From a virus, in the IMG/VR virus record IMGVR_UViG_3300020185_000254, positions 1 to 24,425 of that record: a DNA stretch of 24,425 bases. One strand, 5' to 3'. Of this stretch, positions 1 through 6,241 are shown one piece after another; position 1 is the first letter of the stretch; every line of letters starts with the position of its first letter. The notes beneath the pieces were generated by a model. It did not search any database and had not been told where the DNA came from. It worked only from the letters and a program-made list of their open reading frames with translations. The position numbers were made by a program, and so were the translations under genes.

Positions 1-1
1 C

Positions 2-73
2 ACAAAGGGCGGTCAAGGCTGTTTATCGGCACTCGACTCGAACAATAGTACTGATATCAAGTTATACCCCTAA
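2..73 (+). CDS. possible 3' end of an upstream virion gene (partial)
   Basis: The frame starting at base 2 is open from the window edge to a TAA at 71-73. Its last residues read ...DSNNSTDIKLYP. A second frame starting at base 1 is also open until a TAG at 46-48, so the frame choice is not certain. I prefer the longer one because its composition (Gly, Asn, Asp, Ser) resembles a phage structural protein and it ends closer to the next gene. No family can be assigned from 23 residues. Confidence 0.3.
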   Translation, partial: TKGGQGCLSALDSNNSTDIKLYP

Positions 74-100
74 AACATTCATCATAGCGAAATTTACATC

Positions 101-556
101 ATGAGCAGACATTGGGCAGTAGTAATACAAGAGACAGGTGAAGTCATCACCACGATGCGAATGAACTCTGGCGAGTTCGTTGACGGCCAAGACTACGACG
201 ACCTTCATATCGTCAAGGACATCACTGACGAGGAAGGCCCAGACAACTTTATCAAGACAAAGTATTGGAATGGACTGGAATGGGTTGACCTTCCCGAGAG
301 ACCTACCGGGCACTACAAGTGGTTCACCTATCAGTGGGTTTTCGATCAAGAAGATTTTATGGCAATCGTGAGAGCTGATCGGAACGCAAGACTCTCAGCC
401 AGTGACTGGACGCAGATTGTGGATAGCCCTTTAAGCGATGAGGTGATGCTCGATTGGCAAGTTTACCGTCAGAGTTTGAGGGACATCACGGACAACCTCG
501 ATGAGATTTACTCGGTATATGAAGTGCCTTGGCCGCTAACGCCAGAGCCAGCTTAA
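101..556 (+). CDS. phage tail assembly chaperone-like protein
   Basis: A 151-residue protein. Its second half has the pattern R(N)ARLSASDWTQ, then D-x-PL, then W-x-x-YRQ-x-LRDI. This is the signature of the small phage tail assembly chaperone-like family (Pfam Phage_tail_APC type), usually encoded beside tail fibre or tail genes. The N-terminal half contains a W-x-G-x-x-W pair (WNGLEWVDL). In known phages such proteins help fold or assemble tail or fibre proteins; that role here is inferred from family and position. There is no strong Shine-Dalgarno sequence in front of the ATG at 101. It is separated by 64 bases from the next gene, the largest gap on the left side of the window, so it may be transcribed or regulated apart from the ejection genes. 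Confidence 0.7.
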   Translation: MSRHWAVVIQETGEVITTMRMNSGEFVDGQDYDDLHIVKDITDEEGPDNFIKTKYWNGLEWVDLPERPTGHYKWFTYQWVFDQEDFMAIVRADRNARLSASDWTQIVDSPLSDEVMLDWQVYRQSLRDITDNLDEIYSVYEVPWPLTPEPA

Positions 557-577
557 AAAGAGAGGGCAAATAAAAAC

Positions 578-598
578 CCACGTATCATGGTAGCGTGG
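578..598 (+). other. small hairpin in intergenic gap
   Basis: CCACGT at 578-583 can pair with GCGTGG at 593-598 (five Watson-Crick pairs plus one T-G), leaving a 9-base loop. No T-run follows, so it does not look like a standard intrinsic terminator. It sits between the chaperone-like gene and the ejection genes and could be an RNA processing or stability element. Confidence 0.25.
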
Positions 599-620
599 AT
601 TGCTATACCCGGAGTAATGG

Positions 621-1013
621 ATGCCTCAGCTAGTTGATATCTATGAGGTTCACCAGATAGTTGAGCAGCCGATTCATGAGATCGGAAAACAAGCCGGGAA
701 ACCAAGCTTGTTCGCAGAAGTGTACAAAGCGTGCGCATACGGCGAGGCCTTCCTGTTCATGGAAGGAGAAAGTTTCACCATATTAAAACCAATAGTCGAA
801 GACGGAGTTAGCAAGCTTCTGGTCTGGGTTGCCTATAGCAAAGTGGGTAACGCATACCACAAGTTTATGCCGTTCATTGAAGAACGTGCGAAGGAACTAG
901 AGGTCAACGAGATTGAATTCTGGACCGCATTAGAGCCGATGAACCGGTTTGTTCGGTCCAAAGGCTGGACTAAGAGATACACAATCTGGAGCAGAAAATG
1001 TTCAACGAATTAG
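621..1013 (+). CDS. T7 gp13-like internal virion protein / GNAT-like fold
   Basis: A 130-residue protein whose length and position just before the ejection proteins match the T7 gp13-like family (138 residues in T7), needed for virion assembly in T7. The C-terminal part has a GNAT-like look: a helix and strand (VNEIEFWTA) followed by a C-terminal element RFVRSKGWTKRYTIWSRK, similar to the last strands of small acetyltransferases. No acetyl-CoA binding loop (R/Q-x-x-G-x-G/A) is visible, so catalysis is doubtful. The ATG at 621 is preceded by GGAG at 611-614. Its 3' end overlaps the next gene by 16 bases, indicating translational coupling. An alternative reading is a plain small acetyltransferase-like phage protein. 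Confidence 0.5.
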   Translation: MPQLVDIYEVHQIVEQPIHEIGKQAGKPSLFAEVYKACAYGEAFLFMEGESFTILKPIVEDGVSKLLVWVAYSKVGNAYHKFMPFIEERAKELEVNEIEFWTALEPMNRFVRSKGWTKRYTIWSRKCSTN

Positions 1014-1669
1014 ACGATCAACTGATGCTGGATGACTTCAGGGAAAGTAGGCACTTCAAGCCTTTCAATCTTCCCGGTAAGAAGTTCTCACGCCTTTTCT
1101 TTAAGGGTGGTGGTGGCGGCAGCATCGATGACACTGAAGACCAAAAAGAATTAGCAGCGATAGCTTTGGATCGTTTCAATCGCTACCAAGAAGTCTATGT
1201 CCCTGCTGAAAACCGATACATCGATGAAGTCAGAAACTATGACAGCGCAGCTCGAATGGAGCAAGCAGCTGGCGCGTCGACTGCGAATGTGCAAAGCGCT
1301 TTCACCGAAGGGTTTGCTGGACAGCGTCAAGACATGGCCGCTCAGGGAATAAACCCTGCAAGCGGAAGGTCCATGCAGGCACTGACTGATTACGGAACAA
1401 ACTCTATGTTTGCTCAAGCGGATAACGTGAACCGGGCTCAGCAGTCCATCCAAGACACCAAGCTTACTGGCATGCAAAACGTGGTGGCCATGGGCCAAGG
1501 GCAGGCAGGAAACGCCATGGCTGGGATAGCGGATGCCGCTGGTTACAGCTTAGACGAAGCGAATAGACGTGCCGACAATGCCTTTAATAGTTCCTCCGCG
1601 AATAGGTATGTAGCTGGCGCAGCACTAGGTGGCGCTATTGGCTACCAGAGATATGGGAGTAATGGCTGA
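998..1669 (+). CDS. gp14-like DNA ejection protein, copy 1
   Basis: A 223-residue protein. After a basic N-terminus and a GGGGG stretch near residue 40, it has R-x-x-Y-x-x-x-Y-x-P-x-E, a long helical region, a GINPASGR motif near residue 120, then helices rich in Ala, Gln and Asn and a Gly/Ala-rich end. This layout is typical of phage ejection or internal virion proteins that occupy the gp14 position in T7-like phages and leave the virion with the DNA. Function is inferred from the layout and neighbours, not from a catalytic motif. The start at 998 lies inside the previous gene, with GGAGC just upstream. Its TGA overlaps the ATG of the next gene (TGATG). The following protein has the same architecture. 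Confidence 0.6.
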   Translation: MFNELDDQLMLDDFRESRHFKPFNLPGKKFSRLFFKGGGGGSIDDTEDQKELAAIALDRFNRYQEVYVPAENRYIDEVRNYDSAARMEQAAGASTANVQSAFTEGFAGQRQDMAAQGINPASGRSMQALTDYGTNSMFAQADNVNRAQQSIQDTKLTGMQNVVAMGQGQAGNAMAGIADAAGYSLDEANRRADNAFNSSSANRYVAGAALGGAIGYQRYGSNG

Positions 1670-2175
1670 TGCCTTGGGGTGGCAGGTACGAAGATTATGG
1701 TCGAGACGGTAACAACGGAGGCTATAACAGCGGCTATAACGGGGGCTATTACAGCTCTGCAACTCGGCCAACGGATCGAAATAGCGACACCTACGCGCAG
1801 GACATGCGTGCCTACATTGCCCGTCAAGAGTACCAAGACTATCTGACTAGATTCGCTCCGGTTGAAGAGGAGCTTATCAATACCGTCATGGGCACAGAGC
1901 AGCTTGAGGAAAGGCTTTCCGCTATCACGGTAAACAATCAGGCCGCTAGAAAGACGGCTGAAAACAACATGCAGATGGTGCAAGGACGCTATGGCGTTTC
2001 GCAGTCAGCTCAACAGCAACAGCAAACAAAGATGGATTTAGATCGGACTCAGGCGCTATCACAGGCTAACGGGATGAATCAGACGCGCACGCACATCTTT
2101 GACAGAAACATGAACGCATTGGCTGGGGGAAGTGGGGCAATCCGCGGAACCATCCGGCAAGGATACGGTGGTTAA
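1669..2175 (+). CDS. gp14-like DNA ejection protein, copy 2
   Basis: A 168-residue protein starting on the TGATG overlap with the previous gene. It opens with a Gly/Tyr/Asn-rich stretch (residues 1-28). Then comes the same architecture as its neighbour: Y-x-x-Y-x-x-x-F-x-P-x-E-x-x-x-I, a helical region, a YGVSQSA motif at about residues 104-110 in place of GINPASG, a QQQQQ run, and a helix rich in Gln, Asn and Thr ending in Gly-rich sequence. I read it as a diverged tandem paralogue. Its role is inferred to be the same: an internal virion or ejection component. No enzyme motif is visible. Confidence 0.55.
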   Translation: MPWGGRYEDYGRDGNNGGYNSGYNGGYYSSATRPTDRNSDTYAQDMRAYIARQEYQDYLTRFAPVEEELINTVMGTEQLEERLSAITVNNQAARKTAENNMQMVQGRYGVSQSAQQQQQTKMDLDRTQALSQANGMNQTRTHIFDRNMNALAGGSGAIRGTIRQGYGG

Positions 2176-2177
2176 TT

Positions 2178-2825
2178 ATGGGCTATGGAATTATTGGCGC
2201 AGGCCAAGAAACAAAAAGGCAGGCGCTTTCCGGGCTTGATGAAGTTGCTCGAATGGAGCAGCAAAACAAAATGGCTCGCGATGCAAGAGACCAAGCCAAG
2301 ACGGCACAGAGATCTCAGATGGTGGGTATGGTCGGCGGTGTCGCTGCAGACAAAGCAGTTGGCTACGGGATGGAGAAGTACGCAGCTAAAAAGGCAGCTG
2401 AGAAAGCCGCGCTTAAAGGCGGCATGTCCTCAGTGGCAGCACCCGTATCGCAGACCACCGGGGCTCTAGGAAGTGCAGTGCCCGGTAGTTCAGTCGCAGC
2501 ATCTGGACAAGCCGGAGCGTTACTTAACACTGCAGTGCCCGGAGCTCAAGCGGCAGCAGGAGGCGGTCTTGCAGCACCCGGTGTAACAGCAGGAATGTCA
2601 GCAGCCGCAGCACCCGGGGTAGCAGCAGGAACGGCAGCAACAGGAGCGGCTACAGGTGCCGCAGCAACAGGAGCAGCCGCAGGTACAGCAGCGACAGGAG
2701 CAGCCGCAGCAGGCACAGGCGCAGCAGCTGGTGGTGCATCAGCAAGCGCTGGCGTTTTAGGGGCTATGGGTCCAGCCGGTTGGATGGCCTTAGCAGGTCT
2801 TCTCGCATTCTCAATTTTTGATTAG
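2178..2825 (+). CDS. Ala/Gly-rich internal virion protein with hydrophobic C-terminus
   Basis: A 215-residue protein starting two bases after the previous stop. Residues 1-45 form a charged, Gln/Lys-rich helix region. Residues 75-195 are low complexity (Ala, Gly, Thr, Val), with four (A/V)PG units whose prolines fall at residues 102, 121, 134 and 146, followed by AATGA-like repeats. The end is hydrophobic (GWMALAGLLAFSIFD, residues 201-215) and could insert in a membrane. Its place among ejection proteins suggests a virion component that enters the cell envelope with the DNA. No known domain is visible. Similar Ala-rich tails ending in a hydrophobic helix occur in other phage ejection proteins, but I cannot name a family. 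Confidence 0.55.
   Translation: MGYGIIGAGQETKRQALSGLDEVARMEQQNKMARDARDQAKTAQRSQMVGMVGGVAADKAVGYGMEKYAAKKAAEKAALKGGMSSVAAPVSQTTGALGSAVPGSSVAASGQAGALLNTAVPGAQAAAGGGLAAPGVTAGMSAAAAPGVAAGTAATGAATGAAATGAAAGTAATGAAAAGTGAAAGGASASAGVLGAMGPAGWMALAGLLAFSIFD
2611..2750 (+). repeat. GCAGCAACAGGAGC-type low-complexity repeats
   Basis: Degenerate tandem copies of a GCAGC(A/G)ACAGGAGC(A/G)GC-like unit encode Ala-Thr-Gly-Ala runs inside the Ala-rich virion gene. The repeats are imperfect at the third codon position, consistent with old slippage and drift. Confidence 0.6.
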
Positions 2826-2834
2826 GAATTCATC

Positions 2835-4115
2835 ATGCCAGCGTTAAGCACACAAGGATTAGCCTCTGGGATACAAGCCGGTTTCGGCATGGCACGTCAG
2901 GCTGGCCTAGATAGACAGAATGAGCAGCGGTATGAGCAGGAGCAGCTCGCCCAGCAGCAGGCCATTCAGACCGAACAGAGCCGCTATGACCAGCAGTTCG
3001 CTCGCGACCAAGGTCGATACGCCTCAGAGCAAGAGCGAGCAATGGCGCAAGATGCGGCTACTGCACAGTATCGTGCTGACACGTTGGCGGCTCAAGCCAA
3101 ACGCACCGGCCTTGAGTCAACGAAGTTTGAGCGAGATCAGCTCAAAGAAGCTGGGAAGTTTTATATGGGAAGCGCCATGCTTCCTGACTTCAAGGTCGAC
3201 ACTGAGTTAGAAGGTCAACTGCAATCAGCAGGTCTGCAACGATTTCTGCCAAGCCAGCAAATTGACACTGAGAATCTCGTCACCCTTAACAATTTAGATC
3301 GAATGGGTAGAGAGATATTGCAGACCGGCGAAATAGGAAGGGCTAACAGTCCTGAGTTCTTGGATCTTTTTAACAAAGCATTCGATCGCGAAATAAGTAC
3401 TGGTGAAGGTCAGGTTGATCCTAGCTCAGGCAAGGTAGTAAAGGATAAGCGCGTCGTGGGCTTCCAAGATATGGGCAGCGGTAAGTTTGCTACCGAGGTA
3501 ACCATGGTTTATGAAGATGGCACGCAATCTGAGCCACGCCCGGTTACTCTTTTCCGCTCTAGCAACCCAGATGATCCTGTGGTTGCAGAAGATCCTGATG
3601 CAATGATCCGAATGGTGCTGGGCCGAGCAGAAGTTGCTCGACGCATATCCTCTAACAAAGGGACCATCCAGTCCGCATACGACTTGATCACCGGAAAGAA
3701 CGACAAGGCTGAAACAGGCCAGACGCTGCCAGCTAACGCAAAGATGATTGAATATCTCACTCAGAATGGCATGGAGCGTGGTGAGGCAACGACGATTGTT
3801 ACTCAGTCAAAGGGCAATCCAATGAGTATCGCTGCGACGGTAGCAGGAAGAATGGTAACTGGCGACGTAAGCGGTGAGGCGACATTTGAGCAGGTATACC
3901 CACAAGTGCTACAAGCCCTTCAATCTCCTGAAGCACCTACTGCAGCACCTACTGCAGCACCCGCTGGAACGCCTACTGCAACACCCACGACAGACCAAGA
4001 AGCATTAAAGGCTGAGAAAGCTAAGGCTATGGGTCTCAACATTCCCGGTCAGGTAGACGTGACGCAGGCCCAGTCGAATACCCTGCCCCCCGGTTACAGA
4101 ACGGCTATAGGGTAA
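2835..4115 (+). CDS. Gln-rich coiled-coil internal virion / ejection protein
   Basis: A 426-residue protein with AGGAATT before the ATG. Residues 5-25 are Gly/Ala-rich and amphipathic (GLASGIQAGFGMARQ). Residues 28-95 are a Gln/Glu/Arg-rich predicted coiled coil (repeated EQ, QQQ, RYDQQ, RYASEQE). The middle, to about 350, is a mixed globular region with no motif I recognise. Residues 366-386 are a Pro/Thr/Ala linker with a perfect 12-base tandem duplication. The gene lies between two other ejection-type genes, and its coiled-coil start is typical of phage internal virion proteins, hence the call. The exact structural role (core, channel or chaperone) cannot be told. Confidence 0.55.
   Translation: MPALSTQGLASGIQAGFGMARQAGLDRQNEQRYEQEQLAQQQAIQTEQSRYDQQFARDQGRYASEQERAMAQDAATAQYRADTLAAQAKRTGLESTKFERDQLKEAGKFYMGSAMLPDFKVDTELEGQLQSAGLQRFLPSQQIDTENLVTLNNLDRMGREILQTGEIGRANSPEFLDLFNKAFDREISTGEGQVDPSSGKVVKDKRVVGFQDMGSGKFATEVTMVYEDGTQSEPRPVTLFRSSNPDDPVVAEDPDAMIRMVLGRAEVARRISSNKGTIQSAYDLITGKNDKAETGQTLPANAKMIEYLTQNGMERGEATTIVTQSKGNPMSIAATVAGRMVTGDVSGEATFEQVYPQVLQALQSPEAPTAAPTAAPAGTPTATPTTDQEALKAEKAKAMGLNIPGQVDVTQAQSNTLPPGYRTAIG
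3933..3956 (+). repeat. perfect 12-base tandem duplication (x2)
   Basis: GCACCTACTGCA occurs twice in tandem (3933-3944 and 3945-3956) and a partial third unit follows. It encodes Ala-Pro-Thr-Ala units of a linker. Confidence 0.85.
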
Positions 4116-4121
4116 TAGCGC

Positions 4122-5879
4122 GTGGAGTTCGCTACCGACAAGGACAACAACCGCTTTCGATGGGATGGTAACGACTGGGTTAAAGCCGAGTTTGCCTATG
4201 ACCAAAACAACAATGAGTTTGCTTGGGATGGCGCCGATTGGGCGCAGGTAAATACTGAGGCTCAAGACTTTGCTGACGAGAAGTATGGGCAGCAACAGCC
4301 CTCAGCCCCTTTGGATGGTCAAGAGCAAAATCGGTTTGGTGATTTCGTAGATCAGACCCAAGCAGCATTCGCAGAAAGCTTCGGTGCTGATGCAGCTGCT
4401 GCCCGAATCTTGACTGGCAGTGAAACTGCGGGTGCTATTGAAGACTCCCTTTACGAGTATGGTGAAGAGCAAAGGTCGACTTTAAGCTCTAACGCCAGAG
4501 AAGCTCAGGGCAAGACATGGCTCAGCGAAAACGAGGGCGAGACCTTCGGTGATGCATGGGGCGATGTTGATAGCTGGATTTCACTTGGAGCGTCCGGCGC
4601 AGGATCTCTAGGCTCGTTGATCGCTGGTGGTGGCGTAATTAAAGCAGCTGCCAGTATTGGTCTTCGTGGCCTTGGTAAGACCATCGTTAAAAACAGCGCG
4701 ACAGACAAGCGCGTCAACATGGGTATCTACGGAACACTCGAGGCAGGAATGGTCGGTGGTTCCGCAGGCCGTGCTGTTGAGGAAGAAATCCTCCGCATGC
4801 CTAATGAAATTCTCGTGGAATCCGAAGGATTTCAGGATGTATTCCAAGAGCTGATCGAAGAAGGCTATTCAGAGTCAGAGGCGGCAGACCAAGGTAAAAA
4901 GATATTCGCAAGAAGCACTGCTCAGATGGCAGTTGTCGGAGGCGGAGCAGCAGGTTTAGTTCTTGGCACAGTAGCTGGTAAGTATCTTGATGATGCGATC
5001 TCTGGGCGTATGGCTGGAGGAATGGCCGGGCTTCCTAAGAACGTAGCACTACAGACCGGAGTTCAAGGGGGTACTGAAGCAGCCCAAGGCGGCAGTCAGA
5101 AGTTTGTAGAAAACTTCGGTGTTCAGCAGGCTGACTCAAGCCAAGAACTTTCAGAAGGTGTAGCCGAAGCTGCGGTAGCAGAGGGTCTTGCTGGCGGAAT
5201 GATGGGCGCACCTGTGGGTGCAATTGGATCTCTTAGTTCACCGGTCGATTTGACTCAGACTCCTGACACGGATCCATTCTCGGATGTCGAGATTCCTGAT
5301 GTTGGGCTAGTGGTAGATGAATTCGGCAACCCAGTGGAGCCAGAGGGTTTGCTACCTGCGCCAGAAGTAGAGCCCGAACAGGTAGAACCAGACTTCGTTG
5401 TCACGCCTAGTGGCATGGCAGCAGAGAGCCAAGCGGATATTGACCAAGGTCAAGAGCGCATGAGAGCAGAGGCCGAGTCAGAAGTGCCTCTCATTGAGAC
5501 AACTTATCAGCCAGATCCTGACATGGTGGTTAACAGTCAGGGCGAGGCAATGACGCCTGACCAGCAGACTCAGGTCGACCTTGGCTTTAGGCCTAACCAG
5601 CTGGCTATTGAAAACAAGAACGTAATCTACGGCGAGGGACCAGTACGTGATCCCGCACGCAATGATGCTCTCGAGGAAGAGTTTCCTCAAGGATACAACG
5701 TCGACACCTATGAAGGTGATGCTGAGTTCAAGGCGCTGAAAGACATCAACATCAAGCAGCAGTTCCAAATTGAGGACTCCGGCGAGGTAGTTGAGGTCAG
5801 TGAGAGGGCGGATCGATTGTTTAGTAAAATCGACAAGCGCAGAGGTGTACTGACCAAACTTCTGGAGTGCGTAGGCTAA
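4122..5879 (+). CDS. large internal virion / ejection protein with WDGxDW repeats and glycine-rich hydrophobic segments
   Basis: A 585-residue protein starting with GTG six bases after the previous stop; no ATG fits because the first repeat begins at residue 2. Residues 2-22 and 23-43 are tandem 21-residue repeats, each with W-D-G-x-D-W (13-19 and 34-40). Hydrophobic Gly/Ala segments lie near 153-181, 268-287 and 352-372 and could be membrane-inserting helices. A GVQGGTEAAQGGSQ motif near 312-325 resembles a helix common in large phage injection proteins. Residues 380-500 are acidic and Pro-rich. The protein ends with LFSKIDKRR, similar to the LFSR sites in the 2105-residue protein. This suggests it acts with that protein in a DNA-ejection channel, as gp15 and gp16 do in T7 (inference). 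Its TAA overlaps the next ATG. Confidence 0.55.
   Translation: MEFATDKDNNRFRWDGNDWVKAEFAYDQNNNEFAWDGADWAQVNTEAQDFADEKYGQQQPSAPLDGQEQNRFGDFVDQTQAAFAESFGADAAAARILTGSETAGAIEDSLYEYGEEQRSTLSSNAREAQGKTWLSENEGETFGDAWGDVDSWISLGASGAGSLGSLIAGGGVIKAAASIGLRGLGKTIVKNSATDKRVNMGIYGTLEAGMVGGSAGRAVEEEILRMPNEILVESEGFQDVFQELIEEGYSESEAADQGKKIFARSTAQMAVVGGGAAGLVLGTVAGKYLDDAISGRMAGGMAGLPKNVALQTGVQGGTEAAQGGSQKFVENFGVQQADSSQELSEGVAEAAVAEGLAGGMMGAPVGAIGSLSSPVDLTQTPDTDPFSDVEIPDVGLVVDEFGNPVEPEGLLPAPEVEPEQVEPDFVVTPSGMAAESQADIDQGQERMRAEAESEVPLIETTYQPDPDMVVNSQGEAMTPDQQTQVDLGFRPNQLAIENKNVIYGEGPVRDPARNDALEEEFPQGYNVDTYEGDAEFKALKDINIKQQFQIEDSGEVVEVSERADRLFSKIDKRRGVLTKLLECVG
4125..4250 (+). repeat. two tandem 63-base repeats encoding WDGxDW units
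   Basis: Bases 4125-4187 and 4188-4250 encode aligned 21-residue units sharing F-A-x-D-x-x-N-N-x-F-x-W-D-G-x-D-W. The protein similarity is clear while the DNA has diverged. Confidence 0.7.
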
Positions 5880-6241
5880 TGAATAAGATTTCTAAGAAAG
5901 ACCTAGAGCAAAAAATGCGGTCTGGCGCGGTAGTGCGAGATGCCAGTAACAAGAAATTATACAAGGGCGATCAACCGGCTCCTTCTAAGGCTGACATTGC
6001 TCCCCTCCTAGACAAGGCTGCACTCGAAGATCTGAACTCGATCAATGAGACCGCAGGCAAGCGTATCGATGCGGCACTGGCTGTGGCAGAGAAAAAGGAA
6101 GGGCAGACGCAAGAGCTCATGAAGCAGATCACCGAAATGCTAGAAAAAACTTCTAAGCGCGTTCCCTACGAATTCGAAATTATTCGTGACGACAAGGGCA
6201 ACCTATCAAAGGTGAAAGCCACCCCAGTTGAGGCTGAATAA
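5879..6241 (+). CDS. small hypothetical phage protein, predicted helical
   Basis: A 120-residue protein from the ATG at 5879, which overlaps the previous stop (TAATG). An in-frame GTG at 5867 would add four residues, but GGAG at 5864-5867 serves the ATG better. The N-terminus is basic (MNKISKKDLEQK). Residues 60-95 are a predicted helix or coiled coil (AALAVAEKKEGQTQELMKQI is part of it). The end, EIIRDDKGNLSKVKATPVE, reads as a short strand-turn-strand of the kind seen in many small phage proteins. No function can be assigned. It links the ejection genes to the fibre cassette, with stop/start overlaps on both sides. Confidence 0.6.
   Translation: MNKISKKDLEQKMRSGAVVRDASNKKLYKGDQPAPSKADIAPLLDKAALEDLNSINETAGKRIDAALAVAEKKEGQTQELMKQITEMLEKTSKRVPYEFEIIRDDKGNLSKVKATPVEAE

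Noticed and set aside
578-598. Intrinsic terminator after the tail chaperone-like gene
   Set aside because: The stem is short, the loop is large and no T-run follows.
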